Of a stretch of DNA of 64,000 nucleotides, positions 55,040 through 64,000 are shown in pieces. Both the position numbers and the translations under genes were made by a program. A model generated the notes under the pieces. The model worked only from the letters and a program-made list of their open reading frames with translations, searched no databases and was not told the DNA's origin. Numbering within the stretch: the stretch's first letter is position 1; every line of letters starts with the position of its first letter. Origin of the DNA: Corythucha ciliata (lineage: Eukaryota > Arthropoda > Insecta > Hemiptera > Tingidae); contig CM075943.1 in NCBI GenBank assembly GCA_038030265.1, positions 15,996,001-16,060,000 on the forward strand, written 5' to 3'.

Positions 55040-56450
55040 CAAAAGAAGTAGAATATTAGGGCGGTACGTCACTAATGATATGAGGAGGAGACTTTTTACG
55101 TTCTTATAATATTTGTGCTCAAGTCGAAGCGTTTCACCACAAGATTCAACGTTTTTTCCCCTATAACTTTGAGTTACCCCACAAAACTCGGACATAAGCG
55201 TACAGAGGTGAAGTCCACCATTGTATTTTACTGCATCAAAATTACAAAAAAACTACGCTACAGCTCTTTGGTCACACGCTTGTTTTCTTAAAATTTTTAC
55301 AGCGAATTAGCGACTTATTCCCCAAACCCATCGATCAAATTATGCGTTAATATTTTAATTTCCTGGTTTTACGTAATTAGTTTTTCCTGTCTAGCTTGAA
55401 ATCAAGCCATTTTCCCTAGTAAATTAATGTGACTTACTTCAATTTTTAATCAAGGACACCAAATAATGCGCAGCGTTCCGTAAAAATTTTAATTATAAGA
55501 CGGGTTGCGTAGTATTTCCCTTAGCGATAAATTAAGACAAAACGCCCAATATTTCCTGTTGAATGAAAACTGGATCAAGAAGTACGTACGTGAATGAAAG
55601 TGACAATTGTAAACCGGAAAATAACCTCCCAGTTATGAATTTCGTTAAGAAGTTTGAGGGTTTTACGTTAGAGTGCCGAAAACACAAATAAGCGACCATT
55701 TTTGTGCTCTTTTTAAGTTCTTATTTTTATTACTTAAGTCGCATAATTATTGTTTTATGAATTTAATGAGTCTTATTTTGTGCTTCTCATCTCGCTTATG
55801 TAGGAGAGAGACTGATTGTTTCTGTTAATTTAATTAGGAAGTGTTGAAGTGAAATCAACGCGCAAATTCTCGTTTCCTCTGACCGTTAAAAACGAACAAA
55901 GTGAGTGAACCGTATTCACTTTGTTCGCTTTAACGGGTGTCCGTAACTTGCAGAGCGTGCAGTATATTTTTTCCATATTGTATGAAATGACTATTTGTAT
56001 TCAAAATAGTCTGAAGTAGACGAATAGTGAAAGTCCTAGCTGGTTCAGTGCTTAAGTTAGTGGGCAAGGGGTGGAGAAATAGGTGGTTTTTTTTGCGGTC
56101 GAGGAAGAGTTCAGTCAATGAGAACATTATTTGTTGTGTTTGTTTTCGATTTCTCTTGTGATTGTATCAGCATCAGATTTATTTCCGGTAGACCCTTGTT
56201 GGCAATTCAGATTTCACGTACATTTCTAGCACTCTTTCACACTCACTCATGCTCTCTCACTCTGTTTTAAAATGAGTTCTGTCTTCACAAACGTTTCATT
56301 GAACGACACAAATCAGCTAGATCCCAATACACACTCATCGGTTAGAAAGTGACTAATGTCAATCACCTGAATTACCGTGCAAAATGGTTTAATTTCTCTT
56401 ATAACTCTATAAGGTTCAGTCGATTACTTAATTGACGTGATTCACACCTG
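55040..56450. other. region upstream of Atg14
   Basis: Relatively repeat-poor DNA that should hold the Atg14 promoter. A 54-nt hairpin lies at 55883-55936. No gene is supported; open frames of about 65 codons are not protein-like. Confidence 0.4.
55883..55936. ncRNA. short hairpin
   Basis: CCGTTAAAAACGAACAAAGT faces ACTTTGTTCGCTTTAACGG around a loop of about 11 nt. About 20 bp pair with one or two mismatches. It may be a small palindrome rather than an RNA gene. Confidence 0.2.
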
Positions 56451-56869
56451 CATTGCCCGTCACACATCATTTGCCCCACCGCAAGGTTAGGTGCTTGCCG
56501 GGTTTATTTTCATTTTTCCTGAACCCCCCCCCCCTTAATATCCTATCATGTGACTATGGCCAGTGCGGATCCAGAGGTGAGGGGGTCATGACCCCCATCA
56601 TAAGAATGTTTTACGTATCTCTCATTAGCTTGAAGGCTAATCTGGTCATCCCCCCTCCCCCTTAAAAAAACGACAACGTAGGAAATAATTTTTTACAAAC
56701 AAATAATTTGTGTGACCTTCCCTTCCACCCCTTCATCCACCCCTTACCATGCCACTCACCTACCAATTCCTCGCCACTTTTCATTTTCTATTTAAAATTG
56801 AAGACCATTTTCACCGATTTGAAAAAAGTTGCTGTCGGGGAAAAAAATCAGTCAACGGTTGATCAATTT

Positions 56870-57740
56870 CATCCGTGATTTGGCGCTTTTTCTTGATTTT
56901 TGCCACAAAATTAGAGGGTTTTTTTCTCAATTTTAGTCATAAAATTGAATCGAGAAACCACGGATTAACGATTTTTTTTATTTTAGCAATGACGAGTTAT
57001 TGTGAACTTTCAATTTTAGCTGCGAATGAGCGTTTCATCTCAATTTTGCTGCAAACTATTTTTTAAAATCATTTTATCATTTTAGCCGTGAAGCCATGAA
57101 GTTGCTTCCAGAAACCGGGAATTAACATTTTCTGGATTTTTTGCTGTGAATTATAACGTTTTTGTAAAGCTATGCCGCGGATTGGCGATTTTCCTTGATT
57201 TTAGCCGTGGACTCACCCCAAGAACAGTACATTAGTGTTTTTTTCTCTAAATTTTAGCCTTAAAAAGAGTCTCCATACACCTTGTACTTGCGATTTTTGC
57301 TCTATTTTGTTCTTCAAATTGCATCGAGATATCACAAAATAGTGATCCCCCCCCCCTAATTTCATACAATAACTGGCGCTTTTCCCCAATTTTAGCCGAA
57401 AATAAGCGCGTTTTTATTTTTATTGTAGGCGTGAATTAGCGCTGCATCCCAATTTTAGCCCCGAATTATTGTTTTTCTCAATTTTAGCAGCAAAATTAGA
57501 GCTTTTTCTGAATTTCAGCTGTGAATTGGCGCTTTTACATGGTTTTAGCTGTGAATTAGCGGTTTTCTTTTCTCTTCTAGTCATGAATTAGCGCGTTTCG
57601 CATCGGTAGTCCAAACGAGTCCTCCCGAAACCGTGATTTGGCGTTTTTTTGATTTGTGCCGTGAATTTGCGCTTTCCTCAGTTGTAGTCGTGAATTAGCG
57701 CTTTTTCCAATTTTAGCAGCGATTTACTGAATTATTTATT
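56870..57740. repeat. degenerate minisatellite, type C
   Basis: TCAATTTTAGCCGTGAATTA and GCGTTTTTC units of about 30 bp, old and diverged, with a C9 run at about 57348. Confidence 0.8.
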
Positions 57741-57862
57741 TTTTATTTATTTAGCCAACAAATTAATTTGAAAAAGAATTTTGAAAAATTCTTACTGCAC
57801 ATGGCCTGCTTCCCAAAAGCTCTAGGCTTGTACTGAGGGGTACAGGTTCTGTTCATGAATTT

Positions 57863-58049
57863 GGTTGGTCGTCCACTGGAAGCGTTTTCGAGCGGCGCGA
57901 CAACGAGCGTACATCCCAAAGGCTCAAATTGAGTGTGACATCGTACACTGCAGGCATATAGCTGCAGAGAATTCAATTTAAGCCTTTTTGGATTTATACG
58001 CTCGTTGTAGCGCCGCTCGAAAACGCTTCCAGTGGACGACCGGCCTTAG
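57863..58049. mobile_element. palindromic MITE (GGTCGTCCACTGGAAGCG)
   Basis: GGTCGTCCACTGGAAGCG and TTTTCGAGCGGCG on the left return inverted as CGCCGCTCGAAAA and CGCTTCCAGTGGACGACC on the right, with TACGCTCGTTGT further in. The arms are about 45 bp and nearly perfect. Confidence 0.8.
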
Positions 58050-58189
58050 GCTCATATTCGTATTCGTCAGTCAGTCTGAGTATTTGCTTATTTCGTCTCA
58101 AAACAGATTACTCACAAATTAAAACCACCGATTTGAAGCAGCTTAAGCAAATATTTAGCATGAGTGACGACTATGGCCCGTACTCATAT

Positions 58190-58297
58190 GGCGTTTTTCA
58201 TTCAATGCAATGCACTATTGTGGTGGAAGTTTTCCCACCCGTCCTCTCCGAATTGAAACATGTTTACGGACAGGACGCTGCACTACACTTGTGTATT
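58190..58297. mobile_element. MITE, GCGTTTTCCATT family (subtype 1), truncated
   Basis: Starts ATGGCGTTTTTCATTCAATG and contains the CCACCCGTCCTCTCCGAATT and CACTACACTTGTGTA words, then stops; the right terminal repeat is missing. Confidence 0.65.
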
Positions 58298-58424
58298 TCT
58301 TTTCTACTCGTGATTTCGCGCTATTCTCATCCATAGCCATAAAGTGTCCTCCAGAAACCGCGAATTGGCGTTTTATCGTTTCATGAACATAAAACCTTAA
58401 AATCCTCATTTGTCCATCTTTGAT

Positions 58425-58562
58425 GACGTTTTCCATAAAATTTCGCTCTGGAGCCGAGCATTTATTCCCGTCTTCTCCGGTACCATATGATATAATCCAG
58501 AGAAGACGGGTGGAAATGCTCGGCTTCAAAGCAGAATTTTATGCAAATGGAAAACGCTATTA
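58425..58562. mobile_element. MITE, GCGTTTTCCATT family (subtype 2)
   Basis: Left GACGTTTTCCATAAAATTTC and right ATTTTATGCAAATGGAAAAC then GCTATTA. The inner CCCGTCTTCTC / GAGAAGACGGG words pair. It is similar to 22211-22357. Confidence 0.75.
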
Positions 58563-59515
58563 AGGGGCCGAGTCTGTCCGCCCCCCTCGCCACCTTCTAA
58601 GCACGATACTGATTATTACTTATTTGATGGATTTTTTTAACGGGATGGAATACATTTTGATGGAATTCGAGCTTGACTAGACGGGAAAAGCAAAATGTCA
58701 GTTGCAGCAAAAACCCTGGGTGTAATTGAAAACACTTTTTGTCCCTAATTTATTTGATTTATTTACTTGACTAATTTTGAGTGCCCCCCCCCCACCAATT
58801 TCACTTTAGATCCGCCTTGATGGGAAAAGAAAAATGTCAGTTGCAGCAAAACCCTGGTCGTAATTGGTTGAACGGCTGTTGGATGAATTTATGGCTGTGG
58901 TTGAATTTCTGTTGGAAAACAGAGCAGGAATAACTCAGTTACTCGTTAAGTTTTTTAGCACCGTAGCTGACCGTTACTAGTTACTTTTCCCGTATCACCC
59001 TGGTGGTAATTTCATGAGATTTAGGGGGGGGGGGCTATAGGGGCTCAGCCCCCGTAGTTGATTGAATTAGCCCCCCCCCCCCCAATTAGTAATTGTTAAA
59101 CCCATGTTTGGAAAATTACTGTGGTTTTATACACAATCGCCACGAGCATCCACAATAAGATGTCATCGCCCTTTCATGGCTGGATCCTCAGTTTTTGGAG
59201 GGAAACTCTGATTTTTTAAGACCTGGATTCGCGGTCAAAATCACAGTTGGATGTTTAGTGAAGATTAGCCGCGCGTGGCACGGTCGAAGGTTGAAATACC
59301 AAAATGAGCATCTATTTGATCTTCGTTAGTGATGCTGCGTATGTGACAACCGTTAGTGAGTTGGAACGATTGGGCTATCCTTCAGCAAATGAATGAATTT
59401 GAATCCCCCCCCCCTTCGTACCAATGGACTAAATACAACTTGATGTCTTACACACGGATCGAATTATTTTATTAATAAGGTTAAGTAGTATAGAAACACT
59501 TTAAACCTATGCTTT
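58563..59515. other. unassigned DNA with C/G homopolymers
   Basis: Holds C9 (about 58785), G10 (about 59026), C14 (about 59070) and C10 (about 59405) runs. GTCAGTTGCAGCAAAACCCT is repeated at about 58697 and 58839. No gene seen. Confidence 0.45.
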
Positions 59516-59519
59516 AAAC

Positions 59520-59900
59520 TACGTTTTTAATATTTGCCGCGAATGATCGGTTTTTCTCAATTTTAGCCGCGCCTGTGCATGAGCTATTTTGTTAATTTTT
59601 AGCCACAAATTAGCTCTTTTCCTAAATTATAGGCGCGAATTTAGCCTTGAATTATCGATTTTGTGTTTTATCAATTCAAGTCGCGAATAACAATTCCGTG
59701 CTTTAACCTTAAATTAGCCCTTGTGCTCAATTTTAGCTATGAATAAGCGTTTTTTTTTTTATTCTTTAAGACACAAATTGCCACCATAATCCGCATTTTG
59801 ACGTTTCTTAAATGTTAGCCGCGCATTAGGTATTATTTTGTTAATTTTTGGCCATAAATTATCAGTTTGCCTGAATTGTAGGCGCAAATGATTCGATAAT
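59520..59900. repeat. degenerate minisatellite, type C
   Basis: Units such as TCAATTTTAGCCGCG and AATTAGCTCTTTTCC, about 30 bp apart, weakly conserved. Confidence 0.6.
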
Positions 59901-60762
59901 CCGTTTCGATTTTCGGATGCCTCGTGCTGAGTAACCTCTAGATATGCGGTTTCGTCCATTTCTTAATTTTCTTCATTTTCGCAACAACTGGGCGTTTTTG
60001 TTTGAAATTTTCTCGAAAGTGTTCCGATCGCGAGTGATTGGGAGGTGAAAATTCAGTTTCTCTTGCCCCAATAGACATTTCTGGGGCCAGCGAATTCTAT
60101 GAATTCCAAATTGCCCCATCCATACCTTTACAAATTGCCTATGATTTTTAAGAGCATAATGGGGCATTCTTTTTGTATACTGTTGGACGGTCGAAAGTAT
60201 GAACCTATACCGGCGGGGAAGCAAGAAGACTTTCATGAAAACATTCGACTCTACACTTGAGGTTTAAATGGATTGAAAAGGAGGGTGACAGTAGCATGTT
60301 TTTAACAAAGCACTCGTGGGGCTTTTCCCAACCTTCCTCGCACCTTTTCCTCGGGGTCATTTATTTCGATTTCCAGACTTTACTTTAGCCCCAAGTTATG
60401 AAATGTTGAGCTTTCCCTTTCCGAGGCGCTATTTTCTCTCGAAATAAGACGTAGGACGTAGGTACTAAGTAACCCTGAAAGCAACGCTTTTGACTTTTGA
60501 ACTGGAAGTTTTGTGTTTTAATTTCGTCTTTACGGTGTGCTTACCGAAGAAATCTTCGGTAGACGACATTACGCGTGATTTTATTTTTCCCCATCGAATA
60601 AATGAAATAATTTAAAATGTCCACACATTTAAGAAAAACAGAATTTTACAGTTCGTAGTGAGTTCTTATTCAGATAAAAGTGAAACCAATCTTAGTACGT
60701 CTACAAAATGGCGATTCGAGCGAAATGGGATGCGAACTAAAGTTCTCCATCATGACTGTACC

Positions 60763-60950
60763 AGTTGTCATCGGTTCTCATAAAAGAAGCCAATCAAGCC
60801 AACCTTCGCGAGTGTCGAATTTTTGTTGGAAATTCAAAAAACAAAACGCTGGTCTTCGAGTCCGATGTTGAAGAAAATACGCGTGGAAAATTGGCAGAAT
60901 CACCTCCACTAGGAGTTGCTTGTTCTATTATGTCAAAATATGGAGGGTAA
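60763..60950 (+). CDS. unrecognised protein-like frame, possible exon
   Basis: From about 60763 the frame reads ECRIFVGNSKNKTLVFESDV and ends PPLGVACSIMSKYGG just before TAA. Composition is protein-like: mixed, no low complexity, with hydrophobic residues spaced as in folded domains. GG/GTAATA at the end could be a splice donor. I recognise no family and see no partner exon. It may be chance or a retroelement fragment. Confidence 0.2.
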
Positions 60951-61849
60951 TAGCTATCATGATTGTATGTACTCACCAAGAAATTTCAAGTACTCCGCGA
61001 GCGTTGAAAACATATTTGCAGAAAAGAAGAAGACAAAAAAAAAAAAATGCACAAAATGGACGACTAGAGAACGAATGAACAAGTTTCCTTGGATTCCCAG
61101 TTTTCAGCCCTTTTACCTGGACAAGGAAACTTCCCCCTCTCCCACAGTACATCGAAGGCACAATTGAGGTCAGTTCGGTTAAGAAGTTTATCGAACTGCA
61201 TAATAAACCAATTTACAAAGTGTCATTTTTTTATGAGGTGAACTTTGTATTAAACGCAGGTATTCAAGACATTTTTTTTAGTGTAACTATAGGGGTGATA
61301 CCTGGGCACAGTGTAAGTTTTTTGATCAAAATATCAATTTCGATAGTAAAATCATTGGCATCGAGACCAAATAAGTCACGGTGTCAGGTAGTAGGTTTTA
61401 AAAAGGATTGTCATATAGTGTCTTAAATTGAAGGGTAAACAATTCAATTCGTTTCCCCAGTGAACTTATTTCCATAGCATACTGCTCCAAAGATGAATTG
61501 ATAGTTCCTGGCCATGCAGGTGGACCTCGCTGCCCAACTTTTGTGTTTGGACGTGGATAAAATCGAGTTAGATTTTCCAATTATAACACATAAATAGCTA
61601 ATTTTCCATTAAAAAAAAAATGAGCTTGTCAGCGGTAAACTGCTAATTTCACTGCTGTCCCTTATTATTGTTTCAATGAATTCAACCAATAAAACTCGCT
61701 GTTTGCACGCAGAACTGCTAGAATTTCGTCTCCAAAACTTGATTATGAGTTTTACGGCAATTTTACGCCTACGTTTTCATTACAAATTCACAATGCGGCC
61801 GCGGGAACTGCTTGTCTTGATTTAATCTCCGACCAAACAACACTTTTTT

Positions 61850-62948
61850 TTAAATCCCAAAACGGGTACAATTTTGAGCCCAGAAAAAGGCTGTGTGTAG
61901 CGATCTCTCGCTGGACCAACCCCGATCCCCGATAATCTCCTTCGTTCCCTCTGGGCTCAACGGCTCCCAACTCACGTCCAAGCCATTCTACAGACCCAAC
62001 AAGACCGCTCGACCGCCTTGCTATCACGGCAGATAAAATCGTGGAAGTTCAACCTACTTGCTGTTCTTCGATTTCTTCGTTGCCTCTCGTTAACGCTATG
62101 ACGCCTGCGGGCAAGAGCCTCACTCAGCAACTTGCGGACATTCGTCAACAGTTAGCAGCAATTTCTTCTCTTCACTTCCGTACCTCTCGTCGAAATGAGA
62201 CGTCTTCTTGTTCCATCCGATCCCGGAGTCCATCGCCAAATTCCTCTGGTTACTGCTGGTACCATCGATGATGGGGGCACGACGCCCGCAAGTGCAACCG
62301 TCCATGTTCTTTTTTAGCGTCAAACTAACAGGGCAGTGAACAGTAGTGGCAACTGACTGCCCGACGAAAGGACGCCGCTTGTTCATCGTTGACCGAAGCA
62401 CGAAACGACGATTTTTAATTGACACCGGTTCCGACCTGTGTTGCCTTCCCCGTCGCTTCGTACCTGGATATCGCCGCCGTATTGACTACGACTAAACCGC
62501 TGCCAACAATTCCGACTTACACACATATGGTTTTATTCGTCTAAAACTCGATTTTGGCCTCCGCCGGGACCTTCCGTGGACGTTTGAAATAGCCGACGTA
62601 CAAATTTCTCTCATTGGCTCTGATTTCCTCTCTCATTTCTCCCTTCTTTATGATTGCCGCAATACCAGACTTATTCACCCCGTCACGGGTCTCTCAGCGC
62701 CTTGTACTTCACCGGGAACTCTCAACCAAGTGTCAAGTCGTTATCCACCTGCACCTCGACGACTCTTCCATCAATTCTGGAAGACTTTTTCGAACTCACA
62801 AGACCGACCACGTGGCTCCCCAAGCATTGTCCAGCACTCGACAGTCCATTTCATCAATACGACGCCAGGTCCCCTGATCTCTTTTCGCCCTCGTCGCCTA
62901 GCCCCTGACCGCCTTTGTATCGCCAAGACCGAATTCTGGAAATTCGAT
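61850..62948 (+). pseudogene. Ty3/gypsy-type retrotransposon gag-pol relic
   Basis: In order: end of a gag capsid (LRSLWAQRLPTHVQAILQTQ near 61940-62000), a zinc-knuckle-like CWYHR...GHDARKC...C (about 62254-62315, with an in-frame stop), an aspartic protease active site IDTGSDLCCLP (about 62418), the following LIGSDFLSHFSLLYDC, and the start of the linker into reverse transcriptase (PGPLISFRPRRLAPDRLC at about 62867-62922). It is broken by several stops and frameshifts. No LTR, reverse transcriptase core, RNase H or integrase is present. Confidence 0.82.
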
Positions 62949-63289
62949 ACCTACCTTATATAATAGAATCGCCTAAAAAACAACAATAGTAGTTCCTTTT
63001 AGACAATTTAGGAAATCCACAATAATAATCAGTCTAAAAAGCCTGTCCCCAAAGCCTAGGAAAATGCTGTTCAGGAGCCATTTTCTGCCCCGATAACTGT
63101 GTTTTTCGTAAACGGACATTACACAGTATGTAGCTTCAGACCCTGGCCAGTTGAACGCTCTCTGGTTGAACATTTCCCCTCCGTGCAGGTGCGTAGCATC
63201 ACATTTTTAACCGTGTTTTGGGCTATTTTTTGAGGTGATGTGTGTTTACGGTACCGACGCGACGTGGGTGGAGAATGCTCCAATTAGAA

Positions 63290-63760
63290 CCAATTTTACG
63301 GCTATCGCTCTTAAATAAGCAAAACTGGCGAGTTTGGCTTACTCAAAACACCAATTACACTGGTTTGCCACTTGAAAAGATTAATTTCACCTACATACTC
63401 TTGAAAAACTCATTCTCGAGGGATTTCGTGAATTAAAAAAAAAAAAAAACAACAAACAAACAAAATTTCGAGCGTTTCACTTTTCAAAAATCCAAATTCG
63501 TGTGGTTTATTTGTTAAAACACCCAATCTTCCCGGTTTGGCTCTTAAAAACAAAAATTCGCTAGCTTGGATTACTAAAAAAAAAAAAACAATTTTGCGGG
63601 TTTAGTTCTGGAAAAACCATTCTCGCGGATTTGACTCTGAATAAAACCAATTTCCACGCGGTTCAATTTTGTCACTCAAACACCAGTTTCGCGGGCTAAA
63701 GTAATTGAAAACCCCAGTTTCGTGAGGTTTATAGTTGTTGAAAATACTATTTTCGCGTGT
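63290..63760. repeat. degenerate minisatellite, type A
   Basis: Units of about 30-35 bp such as AAAACCAATTTCCACGCGGT and TTTGGCTCTTAAAAAC, with two A-tracts. Confidence 0.65.
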
Positions 63761-64000
63761 TTCGCTCATATCAGGGGCGTAGCCAACTCTTGGTCTATTG
63801 GTGGGCTGCTTCACTGGAGAAGATGTCAAATTCACCATTGCCTATTGCAAGCTACTCGGCAGGTATATTCGGGTATCTTGGCGCTGGAAATCGTCAATCC
63901 ATCCCCATCCATTTTTACATAAACAGGGGTCGATACGTCAAAAACCAACATCACTGTTTGAAAACTGACATTGCAGCCGTGCATTTCAGATTTTTTGTCC

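Noticed and set aside
63772..63788. CAGGGGCGTAGCCAA as a transposon terminus
   Set aside because: It looks like a common transposon end, but no partner end or target duplication is inside the window.

Overview
The window is eukaryotic nuclear DNA, most likely from an arthropod and probably an insect. The support is a 23-exon gene with GT-AG introns (17 of 22 introns are only 52-91 nt), animal-specific genes, and an animal-type transposon mix (hAT, PHD-type LINE, Ty3/gypsy, many palindromic MITEs). A hemipteran-like genome would fit, but the species cannot be fixed from sequence alone. Nothing in it is prokaryotic.

Only two host genes are well supported. The first is Son of sevenless (Sos), the Ras guanine-nucleotide exchange factor. 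It lies on the + strand from the start codon at 33234 to the stop at 48424, in 23 coding exons that I could join with consistent phases into a protein of about 1391 residues (histone fold, DH, PH, REM, CDC25, proline-rich tail). The second is Atg14/Barkor, the autophagy-specific subunit of the class III PI3-kinase complex. It lies on the - strand from 54974 to 53535 as one uninterrupted 479-codon reading frame, with the N-terminal CxxC...CxxC knot and an amphipathic C-terminus. The two genes converge tail to tail across about 5 kb of repeats.

1-32.7 kb is intergenic and repeat-built. It holds inverted repeats (1-680), an almost exact 3.24-kb tandem duplication joined by poly(A) (2148-8616), and a hairpin whose arms pair fully when G:U is allowed (9460-9536). 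It also holds a hAT transposon relic with a perfect 8-bp target duplication carrying a nested 1.5-kb fold-back element (9557-12385), a LINE with intact ORF1 and ruined ORF2 (about 14.3-17.4 kb), a second fold-back element (19.66-20.96 kb), a run of palindromic MITEs (17.9-23.9 kb), and long degenerate minisatellites (27-29.5 kb, 30.5-31 kb). Two Sos introns are large and full of the same material: intron 10 (6 kb, inside the PH-domain coding region) and intron 21 (3.1 kb, with a LINE RNase H relic). Beyond Atg14 (55-64 kb) there are more minisatellites and MITEs, a Ty3/gypsy gag-pol relic (about 61.9-62.95 kb), and one unrecognised protein-like reading frame near 60.8 kb.

The most distinctive property of the window is how much of it is made of very degenerate, roughly 20-40-bp-period minisatellites of five or six recurring families, and how many different palindromic MITE families recur in it. 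I found no complete new gene system. The best second-look items are the wobble-only hairpin, the fold-back pair sharing TATACAGGGT ends, the nested hAT, the minisatellite families, and the intronless Atg14.
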